Positions 1 through 7,626 of a stretch of DNA of 64,000 bases are shown one piece after another. The position numbers and the translations under genes were made by a program. The notes beneath the pieces are model-generated. The model saw only the letters and a list, made by a program, of their open reading frames with translations. It was not told where the DNA came from and searched no databases. Origin of the DNA: Lampropedia cohaerens. GTDB lineage: Bacteria; Pseudomonadota; Gammaproteobacteria; Burkholderiales; Burkholderiaceae_C. Each line of letters begins with the position of its first letter. The stretch's first letter is position 1. The stretch is from positions 62,001-126,000 of the forward strand of contig NZ_LBNQ01000033.1 in the NCBI RefSeq assembly GCF_001005215.1, read 5' to 3'.

Positions 1-1228
<1,228 letters not shown>

Positions 1229-1240
1229 GGTGATCTCCTT

Positions 1241-1591
1241 TCAGTAGAACAGCGGCAGGACGTAGGGAAACGCGAGGGCAACCAGAACCAGGGCGGCCAC
1301 GATCCAGAAGATCACCTTGTAGGCAGTCCGCACTTGGGGCACGGCGCAAACGTCGCCGGGCTTGCAGGCATGGGCTGGTCGGAAGATGCTGCGCCAGGCG
1401 AAGAACAGCGCGATGAGCGCTGCGCCGATGAAGATCGGCCGATACGGCTCCAGCACGGTCAGGTTGCCGATCCACGCGCCAGAGAAGCCGAGCGCGACCA
1501 GGACAAGGGGGCCGAGGCAGCAGGCCGAGGCGAGGACGGCCGCGACGCCGCCGGTCGCCAGTGCGCCGCAGCCGTTCTTGGGTTCCGACAT
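1241..1591 (-). CDS. merT: Mercuric ion transporter MerT
   Basis: Inner-membrane Hg(II) importer of 116 residues with three hydrophobic helices. The first helix carries the ASACCLGPL Cys pair, and a second pair-like motif (HACKPGDVC) sits in the loop between helices two and three, as in Tn21/Tn501 MerT. The ATG at 1589-1591 has a strong AAGGAG site; a longer frame upstream runs into the promoter and was not used. First gene of the mer operon. Confidence 0.95.
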   Translation of the reverse strand: MSEPKNGCGALATGGVAAVLASACCLGPLVLVALGFSGAWIGNLTVLEPYRPIFIGAALIALFFAWRSIFRPAHACKPGDVCAVPQVRTAYKVIFWIVAALVLVALAFPYVLPLFY

Positions 1592-1626
1592 AAGGTTCTC
1601 CTTCCGGGACTTCGCTTGATGCTGTA

Positions 1627-1657
1627 ACGTTACTTCCGTAGTCAACTACGGAGTCAA
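1627..1657 (-). promoter_or_regulatory. mer operator-promoter (PmerT) bound by MerR
   Basis: On the minus strand a -35 TTGACT (1652-1657) and a -10 TAACGT (1627-1632) are separated by 19 bases, the overlong spacer typical of MerR-controlled promoters. Within the spacer lies the perfect dyad CCGTAG-TCAA-CTACGG at 1636-1651. MerR is transcribed divergently from 1663. Known mechanism: Hg-MerR untwists the spacer so RNA polymerase can open the promoter. Confidence 0.92.
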
Positions 1658-1662
1658 GCGCC

Positions 1663-2070
1663 ATGGAGAACGCTCAAGAGAATCTGACCATCGGGGCCTT
1701 CGCCAAGGCAGCCCGGGTCAACGTGGAGACGATCCGCTTCTATCAGCTCAAGGGCTTGCTACCCCAGCCGGAGCGGCCCTACGGTCGCATCCGCCGCTAC
1801 GGGCAGGCGGACGTGGCGCGGGTGAAGTTCGTGAAGTCAGCCCAGCGCCTGGGATTCAGCCTGGATGAAGTCGGCCAGCTCCTGAAACTGGAGGACGGCA
1901 CCCATTGCAGCGAGGCGGCCGAACTGGCTGCTCACCGGCTGGCCGATGTGCGCGCACGCATGGCGGACCTCACGCGGATGGAAGAGGCCCTGTCGACGCT
2001 AGTGAGAGAGTGCAACGCGCACCATGGCAATGTTTCCTGCCCGTTGATCGCAGCTTTGCATTGCTGCTAA
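1663..2070 (+). CDS. merR: Mercury-responsive regulator MerR
   Basis: A 135-residue MerR-family regulator: winged helix-turn-helix at residues 8-75 ([18 protein letters not shown]), dimerisation helix about 80-115, and the three Hg-binding cysteines C82, C117 and C126 at their classical positions. It represses, and with Hg(II) activates, the divergent merTPA promoter. The C-terminus ends HCC, with two more cysteines. The ATG at 1663 lies 6 bases from the operator -35. Confidence 0.96.
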   Translation: MENAQENLTIGAFAKAARVNVETIRFYQLKGLLPQPERPYGRIRRYGQADVARVKFVKSAQRLGFSLDEVGQLLKLEDGTHCSEAAELAAHRLADVRARMADLTRMEEALSTLVRECNAHHGNVSCPLIAALHCC

Positions 2071-2087
2071 AGGGCCCACTTCGGCTC

Positions 2088-2125
2088 TTAGCGTACGATT
2101 TTTTTCCGTTTTCTGAGACGACCCC
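2088..2125 (-). repeat. Tn3-family (Tn21 subgroup) terminal inverted repeat
   Basis: Read on the minus strand it begins GGGGTCGTCTCAGAAAACGG and ends TACGCTAA, which is the 38-base end of Tn21/Tn501-type transposons. The adjoining bases 2126-2130 (TGATT) are the expected site of a 5-base target duplication; the partner copy is outside the window. Confidence 0.9.
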
Positions 2126-2187
2126 TGATTGGCGATGGCTTCGGTCAGCACGGGGCGCAGGTCAGCGCCTTTGAATCGCAGTGACAT
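2126..2187 (-). pseudogene. 5-prime fragment of an ICE gene interrupted by the mer transposon
   Basis: An ATG at 2185-2187 with a GGAGAT ribosome site opens a frame reading MSLRFKGADLRPVLTEAIAN, after which the transposon end begins at 2125. Only about 20 codons remain; the rest of the gene should lie on the far side of the transposon, to the left of the window. The frame continues a few dozen codons into transposon DNA, but that part is not native. Function is not recognised. Confidence 0.7.
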
Positions 2188-2216
2188 GGATGAAATCTCC
2201 TGTGTGGAAGAATGAG

Positions 2217-2248
2217 AAAGGCCTCCATCCGATGGGATGAAGGGCCTG
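2217..2248 (-). terminator. Hairpin after the 2332-3156 gene
   Basis: Imperfect stem (AGGCC..TTCATCC / GGATGGA..GGCCT) followed on the minus strand by TTTC and further T-rich bases. It lies about 85 bases beyond the stop of the 2332 gene and just before the interrupted gene. Confidence 0.55.
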
Positions 2249-2331
2249 TAGTGCACGCGGCCGGAACGGCTGGAACGCCGTGGCGGATGCCTCGGGTCAG
2301 CCGCAGGACCGCCCGGTTTCGCTGCGGGGCG

Positions 2332-3156
2332 TCATGCCGGGACGGCCTGGCGCTTGCGGGCCGCTTTCGCGTCGAGGATGCTCACGTCGATCTGGCGCCA
2401 GCGCCCGTCGTCGATGAGCCTCTCCAGCACTTCGCCGAGCATGTCGAAATACACCTCGTCGTGCCGATCGACCAGTTCGACCGATTCACCGTTCTGACGG
2501 TGCAGTTCCACCACGTAGGTGTCTCCGCCGCGGTCGTAGAGGATCGTCACCCGGCCCTCGAACTTCGCGGTCGAGACCGTGAAGCTGATCGCCGGCGGGG
2601 TCTCGATGATCTTGGAGGGCGTGGGATCGACCCAGGTGAAGTCGCGGGCACCGGCATCCACCAGCATGTGGGTGATGCGCCGGAAGCGATCGGGGGCCGG
2701 CATCTCCTCCAACTGCTCGATGAGCTGGCCCAACTCCATGCACTGCGGCGTGGGAATGGGCAGCTTGGCCGGCGCCGAGCCGAGGATGTGCCTCGTGATG
2801 GTGTACGGCGTGCCGTCCGAAGTCTCCTCGGTGATGACCTCCGGCGTGTCCGCGCGCAGTCCGTCGAAGCGACGACGGGCATAGGGTTGGACATGCACCT
2901 TGGCGCCTTCGGCAGGAACCGTGGTCACCAGGCTGGGATCGAGCACCGCGAACTCGGAAGGCTTGAGCTTGACGACGATGGCATCGTCGGTCGCGGCGAC
3001 CACCTTGCCGTCGAAGGGTTGGGGGTCGATGGCGAAGCCCAGCGTTGAGGACAGCGGCTGATCATCGAACACGCGGTACTTGAACGACCGCACGTTGCGG
3101 GGCACATGGCCTGCGACCAGCGAAGGCATCATGGATTTGATGAGGGAACGATCCAT
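2332..3156 (-). CDS. Conserved ICE protein of unknown function (274 aa)
   Basis: A 274-residue soluble protein starting MDRSLIKSMMP after an AAGGAG site; the longer upstream frame lacks a better start. Phrases such as RNVRSFKYRVFDDQPLSS and RRITHMLVDAGARDFTWVD resemble proteins of ICEclc/PAGI-2-class elements, but I know no demonstrated role. There are no membrane helices, signal peptide or recognised catalytic motif. It is the first of six co-oriented small ICE genes (2332-6137), each with its own strong ribosome site and most separated by hairpins, which suggests individually tuned expression. Confidence 0.8.
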   Translation of the reverse strand: MDRSLIKSMMPSLVAGHVPRNVRSFKYRVFDDQPLSSTLGFAIDPQPFDGKVVAATDDAIVVKLKPSEFAVLDPSLVTTVPAEGAKVHVQPYARRRFDGLRADTPEVITEETSDGTPYTITRHILGSAPAKLPIPTPQCMELGQLIEQLEEMPAPDRFRRITHMLVDAGARDFTWVDPTPSKIIETPPAISFTVSTAKFEGRVTILYDRGGDTYVVELHRQNGESVELVDRHDEVYFDMLGEVLERLIDDGRWRQIDVSILDAKAARKRQAVPA

Positions 3157-3444
3157 GGGGAAACTCCTTGAGGAAAAACAAGGGATTCCCCGCCCGCAAG
3201 GGAGAGGTCCCTTGTGGGTGGCGTGGATGGACGCGGTAGGTCCGTAGGAAGAAACGACCAGCACGGTTTCCCGCGCTTGCAGCCTCGAAGGTCTCGACTG
3301 CCTGGGCATGTGCCGGCAACGCCGACGAACATGGGGCAAGCATGGCCCTGGGGCGGTCTGCCTGCCCGCAGGAAACGGCACCGCACCACAACCGTTTTCC
3401 TGTGCTGCGGGCAAGAAAAAGCCCCTCGAAAGGGGCTGGAGGAA
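3157..3444. other. Leader region with inverted repeats
   Basis: 288 bases between two ICE genes. They hold the terminator at 3416-3438, an arm pair CAAGGGA-TCCCTTG near 3192-3215 close to the start of the 2332 gene, and an imperfect repeat CCCGCAGGAAACGG / CCGTTTTCCTG..GCGGG around 3366-3413. No coding frame with a convincing start was found. Confidence 0.5.
3416..3438 (-). terminator. Rho-independent terminator after the 3445-3723 gene
   Basis: On the minus strand: AGCCCCTTTCGAGGGGCTTTTT, a 7-base perfect stem with a short loop followed by a T run, starting 7 bases past the stop codon. Confidence 0.85.
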
Positions 3445-3723
3445 TCAGGCTTGGTACACGAAGTAGTGCTCGCGCTGACGCGGAAAGAACACGTGTTTCC
3501 ACGTGTCGCCGCTTGTGTTGCCACCGTCGAAGACGACCATTTCGTAGTCGTCCACGTCGGTGTCCACCAGGTCGGCGCTGGCGATATGGCGCATGTGCAG
3601 CGTGCCGCTCATGCGCTCGAATACCAGGATCTGGCCGATGGCATCTTCCTGGCTCATGGCGTTGACGCAGGCTCCGAGTTGGTGCTCGAAGTCGGATGCG
3701 GGTGTGATGAGGTCGGGGAACAT
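3445..3723 (-). CDS. Small ICE protein of unknown function (92 aa)
   Basis: Starts MFPDLITPASDFEHQ at an ATG preceded by CAGGAGCG. The 92-residue product is acidic and soluble, with a middle stretch DTDVDDYEMVVFDGG and an aromatic, basic C-terminus (KHVFFPRQREHYFVYQA). No family recognised. It has its own terminator (3416-3438), and its leader contains the strong hairpin at 3746-3780. Confidence 0.75.
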   Translation of the reverse strand: MFPDLITPASDFEHQLGACVNAMSQEDAIGQILVFERMSGTLHMRHIASADLVDTDVDDYEMVVFDGGNTSGDTWKHVFFPRQREHYFVYQA

Positions 3724-3745
3724 GGGATCGCTCCTGTGAAAGTGC

Positions 3746-3780
3746 GCCGGCCCGGCTCTCTGGCGGGAGACCGGGCCGGC
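3746..3780. other. Strong intergenic hairpin
   Basis: Arms GCCGGCCCGG (3746-3755) and CCGGGCCGGC (3771-3780) are perfectly complementary over 10 bases, with a further TCTC/GAGA pairing inside. It lies between the stop of the 3821 gene and the start of the 3445 gene. There is no T run, so it may be a processing or mRNA-stability element rather than a terminator. Confidence 0.7.
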
Positions 3781-3820
3781 ATGCGGTGAGGACAAGGAAG
3801 GCCGGGGATGTGTGTGGCAG

Positions 3821-4558
3821 CTATTCGCCGGCCAGCGATAGGCCCGGCAACACGGGTGCGTCGGCATCGAGGATGAGGATGCGCACGTCGGCCTGGCCGG
3901 CCAGTTCAAGGATCTGTGCCAGCTCGTCCGGCATGCCCTTGCTGCGGTGCTCCTGCCGAAGCTGCTCGGCGGCGATCCCCTCGACGTCCTGCAGGTGCTG
4001 GTCCGTCCAGGGCGTGGAGATCAGCTTGACGCCGATCGCCGGGCTGTAGGGAATCCGGAACGCGATGAACAAAAAGGCCTCCGGCGTCGCGAGGTCAGCC
4101 AGGTTGGCCAGGTACTGGCCGGTTTCGCGGCTGATGTGCGCGCTGCTGATTTCCCAGCACCGGCTGTAGTAGCCGGTCTCGAAGCTCAACCGCTGCACGA
4201 CTTCCCGTGCGGCCTCGGCCGAATAGGTGTCGCCAATGTGGACGGGGCGGCCGTCGAAGTCGTCGCCGTGGATCGCGTACACCACGGCACCCACCATGCC
4301 TTCGCCGCTGCCCCCTTCAGCCGCGTCGCATTCGGCGATCAGTGCGGCGCCGACAGGTTCGGTGCCAGTCCTGACCACCGCGAAGTCGCTGGTGATGATG
4401 CAAGGAGAAGAAACCAGCGCCGCGTCGCAGAGGTGCTGCTGGCTCGGGTGGATGTTTCGCCAAACATGCGGGCTTCCGTCCTCGTAGCTGATGGACAGCG
4501 TGCGGACGATTTTCAGATTCCAGTAGCCGCGTAGAAAGGGATTGGGATTCTGGGACAT
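3821..4558 (-). CDS. ICE protein of unknown function (245 aa)
   Basis: A 245-residue soluble protein (MSQNPNPFLRGYWNLK...) with an ATG directly at the head of the frame, preceded by GGAGAAATCCC. Glycine-rich and acidic middle (AAEGGSGEGMVGAVVYAIHGDDFDG) and an alternating hydrophobic C-terminus (QADVRILILDADAPVLPG). No recognised domain, signal or membrane segment. Co-oriented with its neighbours and flanked by hairpins at 3746-3780 and 4598-4620. Confidence 0.78.
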   Translation of the reverse strand: MSQNPNPFLRGYWNLKIVRTLSISYEDGSPHVWRNIHPSQQHLCDAALVSSPCIITSDFAVVRTGTEPVGAALIAECDAAEGGSGEGMVGAVVYAIHGDDFDGRPVHIGDTYSAEAAREVVQRLSFETGYYSRCWEISSAHISRETGQYLANLADLATPEAFLFIAFRIPYSPAIGVKLISTPWTDQHLQDVEGIAAEQLRQEHRSKGMPDELAQILELAGQADVRILILDADAPVLPGLSLAGE

Positions 4559-4597
4559 GGGATTTCTCCAACAGAATAATGATGGAGCAAATCCCCG

Positions 4598-4620
4598 CCA
4601 CCGGGAATTGACCCCGGTGG
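4598..4620. other. Intergenic hairpin
   Basis: CCACCGGG (4598-4605) pairs perfectly with CCCGGTGG (4613-4620) across a 7-base loop. It sits between the stop of the 4642 gene and the start of the 3821 gene, in the same relative place as the other hairpins of this block. Confidence 0.65.
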
Positions 4621-4641
4621 GTGGAAAGAAAGGAAACAGCG

Positions 4642-5328
4642 TCAGGTGACGCTGATCGTTGGCGTTTGGGCCAATCGCTCGGCGACGCGCCGGCGCAAAT
4701 TCATGCGGAATGGCTCGTCGCTGACGCCCGCCAGCAGATTGATGGTCTCCAGCGCGATCAGGGCCGAAGCCTCTTCGATGTCGGCGGCCACAATGGTCTT
4801 GCGCAATTGGTCGCCGAGCTGGAGGGCCTGGGAGGAGGAGCTGATGAAGCGGACCTCGCGGCTCAGGTAGCAGCCGTTGCCGCCGAACTCGAACAGCCGC
4901 GGCTTGCTGCAGTACCAGCAGCCCTCGAACTGGATGGCGGTCAGGTGGTGCCCGTCATCGAACCGGGTGGCGATCAGAAACAATGCGTCGAGATCGGCGG
5001 TGTCCTCGAACGAATGACGGTCGATCAAGTTCCCCAGCTCTTCGTCCTCATCGGCACGGAAGTGCACGGCGAGCAGTTCGAGCAGCGGCGGGATCGACAG
5101 CCCTTCGTCGTCCGGCATCGGAATACCGAGTTGCGTGGCCAGGTCTTCCAGGCCATCGAGCACGTCCGGCCATTGCGGATTGGTGGTCTCGGCGATCTGG
5201 GCGATGTAGGCCTGCCCGTTGCCGGGGTGGCTCTCGTCCAGCGCGAAGGCGCCGAACAGCGCCTGGATGACGGGCGTCACACGGTCGAGCACGAGAACGC
5301 CGGTGGCTTCGTAGTAGTTGTTGGCCAT
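4642..5328 (-). CDS. ICE protein of unknown function (228 aa)
   Basis: Starts MANNYYEATGVLVLDRVTPVIQALF after an AAAGGAG site; a longer frame upstream runs through the hairpin region and was not used. The 228-residue product is acidic and soluble, with a possible single Cys pair (CWYC) near the middle (FEGCWYCSKPRLFEFGG). No family role is known to me. Part of the six-gene ICE block. Confidence 0.78.
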   Translation of the reverse strand: MANNYYEATGVLVLDRVTPVIQALFGAFALDESHPGNGQAYIAQIAETTNPQWPDVLDGLEDLATQLGIPMPDDEGLSIPPLLELLAVHFRADEDEELGNLIDRHSFEDTADLDALFLIATRFDDGHHLTAIQFEGCWYCSKPRLFEFGGNGCYLSREVRFISSSSQALQLGDQLRKTIVAADIEEASALIALETINLLAGVSDEPFRMNLRRRVAERLAQTPTISVT

Positions 5329-5430
5329 GAAGGCTCCTTTCGATGAATGAACGGAGCCAGCCCTTGCGGACGATGGCATCCGCAGGGGAAACCGCCTGAT
5401 GCCGGATGGCGCTGGGCGGGGAGAAAACGC

Positions 5431-5465
5431 GAGGGACATGGCCTCGAACGAGGCGCATGTCCCTC
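5431..5465. other. Intergenic hairpin with nested stem
   Basis: Outer arms GAGGGACATG (5431-5440) and CATGTCCCTC (5456-5465) are perfect; an inner stem GCCTCG-AA-CGAGGC lies at 5441-5454. It separates the 5511 gene from the 4642 gene, about 100 bases ahead of the latter's start. Confidence 0.7.
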
Positions 5466-5510
5466 ATGGGGTCCCGTGAACGCAGTGATGAAGGTGTGCC
5501 AGGGACCGGC

Positions 5511-5903
5511 TCACCAACCGCTGTAGTTCAGCAGCAGGTCGGCGATCACCTGGCGACGTTGCAGATCGAGACCATCGAAGTCCGACAGTCCTTGGAAGTG
5601 GCAGCGCTTGAGCATGGCACCGCCCTCGCGCGCGTTGTAGAAGCTGAACATGGCGGACAGGAACATGCGTTCCCCGCTGCTCAGGACGCCGAGTGCGTCG
5701 TTGGCACGCAGCATGTCGGGACGCAGATCCCACTTGCTCTTTGCCTGGTTCAGGCCTTCGCGCGTGCCGTCGCCAAACCATTGCGGGCCTGCGATCTCGA
5801 CGCCGCGCTTCCAGACCTCGAAGAAGGCTTGGGGCGCGGCGGCGAAATGCTGCTCTTCCCGCATGATCTGATCGACGACTTCCTGGGGCAAAAGCTGGTT
5901 CAT
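5511..5903 (-). CDS. ICE protein of unknown function (130 aa)
   Basis: A 130-residue protein (MNQLLPQEVVDQIMREEQHF...) preceded by GGAGGAACCACGTC. It is largely helical by eye, with an aromatic C-terminal half (FLSAMFSFYNAREGGAML). No recognised domain. Only 21 bases separate it from the upstream 5925 gene, so these two are likely co-transcribed. Confidence 0.75.
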   Translation of the reverse strand: MNQLLPQEVVDQIMREEQHFAAAPQAFFEVWKRGVEIAGPQWFGDGTREGLNQAKSKWDLRPDMLRANDALGVLSSGERMFLSAMFSFYNAREGGAMLKRCHFQGLSDFDGLDLQRRQVIADLLLNYSGW

Positions 5904-5924
5904 GACGTGGTTCCTCCAGTTGGA

Positions 5925-6137
5925 TCAGGGTGTGGCGAGCTGGGACCAGCCGCCTCTTTCGAGGGCACGTTGAGCCGCGGCATAGCTGCGGAAGTACTGG
6001 CAGGATTCCCGCGAAACGGGACCTTCTGTATCGCGCGTGCCGATGTAGTGGCCGGCGGCGCTATGCAGGATTTCGAGCGGCAGGAACTTGCCGCAATGGA
6101 TCAAGGCCAACTGGCCGAAAGAGGCTTGCTGGGACAT
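5925..6137 (-). CDS. Small ICE protein of unknown function (70 aa)
   Basis: Start chosen at ATG 6135-6137 (MSQQASFGQLALIHC...) because of a clear AAGGAG site; the longer frame upstream has none. 70 residues, with one cysteine in LIHCGKF and another in SRESCQYFRSYAAAQRAL. No family recognised. First gene of a pair with 5511. Confidence 0.7.
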   Translation of the reverse strand: MSQQASFGQLALIHCGKFLPLEILHSAAGHYIGTRDTEGPVSRESCQYFRSYAAAQRALERGGWSQLATP

Positions 6138-6474
6138 GGACGGGCTCCTTGGAAAAAGCGGGGCCTCGTCCCTCACGGGATGGCAGCTCCCGCACGCGGT
6201 TGAGAAAAAAGCATCGGCGTCACGGGTGACGCGCGTCCGCAGACTCGATGCGATGGCGGACTGGCGGGTAGCGCGGAAAGAATCCGCGGCAGCCTGGAAA
6301 CTCTGGCTGCTGGCATGGTGCTGACGAATCAGCGACACATGCGGGCAGCTTCATGCGCGAGGCGAGCCGCGTCAGCCGGAAATCGGCATTTGCAACAGCC
6401 CCGATTGGCGAACGCGGAAAAAAGAAAGCCCCGCAATAAGTGCGGGGCTGTCAGGAGGATGAGGCGAAACTGGG
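6138..6474. other. Non-coding stretch between ICE genes
   Basis: About 340 bases without a convincing gene. It carries the terminator at 6418-6449 and the ribosome site of the 5925 gene. Short frames here lack ribosome sites and recognisable sequence. Confidence 0.5.
6418..6449 (-). terminator. Rho-independent terminator after the 6475 gene
   Basis: On the minus strand: AGCCCCGCA, 5-base loop, TGCGGGGCT, then a run of T-rich bases (TTCTTTTTT). It starts about 25 bases past the stop at 6475. Confidence 0.85.
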
Positions 6475-6786
6475 TCAGCGAGGCCTGTCGCCCAGTACAT
6501 GCTGCTTCCACAGGGCGAATGCCTCGTCCGGTCCCAGCTCTGCGAGGATGACGATGGGCTGGCCCCGACGGGCACGCAGCGATGCGAAATACGCTGGCCG
6601 GTCGGCGATGGCGTTGAGCTTGATGCCCTTTAGGAACAGCAACTGGCGGGGGCGAACTTTGGTGGTAACGCAGGCATGATTGCGCTTGTTTGGGGCAAAA
6701 GGGCCAGCGAAGCGGGCGGACACGGCCAGAAAACCGCGACGAACTACTTGTACTTGCCAGGCGAGGCGAACGGGTGACATCAGCAT
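6475..6786 (-). CDS. Hypothetical protein (about 103 aa), start uncertain
   Basis: The frame reads MLMSPVRLAWQVQVVRRGFLA...; a second ATG two codons later (6780) is equally possible. Neither has a good ribosome site. The same frame stays open upstream for about 18 codons (to near 6840), and a GGAGAGGTG-ATG start just above is out of frame, so the native N-terminus may be lost to a small indel. A strong terminator lies after the stop, which supports a real gene. No domain recognised. Confidence 0.5.
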   Translation of the reverse strand: MLMSPVRLAWQVQVVRRGFLAVSARFAGPFAPNKRNHACVTTKVRPRQLLFLKGIKLNAIADRPAYFASLRARRGQPIVILAELGPDEAFALWKQHVLGDRPR

Positions 6787-6938
6787 ATCGCTATGCGGTA
6801 AAGAAGACCGTCCTAAAGCTTGCAGGATCCCGGCATAGCTTCATCATCACCTCTCCGTGACGGCTCATTGGAACGAAAAAGGCCAGCATCGCCGTGATGG
6901 ACTTTCATAATTGCCAGGTCAACTGGCTTGCGTGCTGT

Positions 6939-7097
6939 TTATTCACAGCAAGGCATTGCGACGTCGTTGCAGCAATCGCCGCCATCGCAACAGGGCGTTG
7001 CAGCAAAAGCGGCGGTGGGCGCTAGCATGAGGGCCAAGCCGCGGCCGCTCATGCTGGGGGCCGTTCTCTTCAGATTGGTGTCCTGCACCGTGTGCAT
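6939..7097 (-). CDS. Tiny Cys-rich, apparently exported protein (52 aa) at the end of the metal operon
   Basis: The frame starts at ATG 7095-7097, 25 bases after the lspA-like stop, with GGAAA upstream. It encodes a short hydrophobic signal-like stretch ending AFAA, then three Cys pairs in a very short tail: TPCCDGGDCC, then MPCCE at the C-terminus. Six cysteines in the last 18 residues suggest metal binding. It is co-directional with the P-type ATPase and LspA-like genes, so an accessory role in lead or cadmium handling in the periplasm is inferred. I do not recognise a named family, and export is only suggested by the sequence. Confidence 0.6.
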   Translation of the reverse strand: MHTVQDTNLKRTAPSMSGRGLALMLAPTAAFAATPCCDGGDCCNDVAMPCCE

Positions 7098-7122
7098 TGC
7101 GAATTTCCGGATCGTCCCAATG

Positions 7123-7623
7123 TCACTGGGACTCCTTTGTGGCGGCCGGGTTCTCCACGCTCATGAACGACTGGGCCACCAGCGCGATCGCCCCGCCCAC
7201 GATGGCCATGTCAGCGATGTTGAAGGCGGGCCAGTGCCAGCCGTGCAGGTGAAAGTCGATGTAGTCGATAACGTGCCCGCGCGTGGCGCGGTCGAACGCG
7301 TTGCCCAATGCGCCGCCCAGAATGAGGCTGTACGAAAGGCCTTCCGTTTTGCGCAGCGGCCGGGAGAGCAGCCATGCGAGCCATGCCGATATTGCGAACG
7401 CGATCGCCAGAAAAAACCACCGCTGCCAGCCGCCCGCGCCAGCAAGGAAGCTGAACGCCGCGCCGGGATTGAGAGCGTGAACTAGGTTGAAGAATGACGC
7501 CACCTCGTGCGACCAACCCAAGGGAGTTGTCGCGTCAATGTAGCTCTTAGCTGCCTGATCGCCGGCGAATATAACGATCGCGAGTGAGTACCACTGCGTC
7601 TTGCGAAGAGATGGTTCATCCAT
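7123..7623 (-). CDS. LspA-type signal peptidase II of the metal resistance cluster
   Basis: A 166-residue, four-helix inner-membrane protein with both catalytic aspartate motifs of prolipoprotein signal peptidase: VIDYIDFH and NIADMAIVGG, plus GALGNAFDR. It begins 3 bases downstream of the P-type ATPase stop and is therefore co-transcribed. LspA-like genes of this kind are known partners of lead/cadmium ATPases (for example PbrB/PbrC of the pbr system), so this is the accessory copy rather than the housekeeping lspA. Its lipoprotein substrate is not evident; the adjoining Cys-rich protein has no clear lipobox. Confidence 0.88.
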   Translation of the reverse strand: MDEPSLRKTQWYSLAIVIFAGDQAAKSYIDATTPLGWSHEVASFFNLVHALNPGAAFSFLAGAGGWQRWFFLAIAFAISAWLAWLLSRPLRKTEGLSYSLILGGALGNAFDRATRGHVIDYIDFHLHGWHWPAFNIADMAIVGGAIALVAQSFMSVENPAATKESQ

Positions 7624-7626
7624 TGT

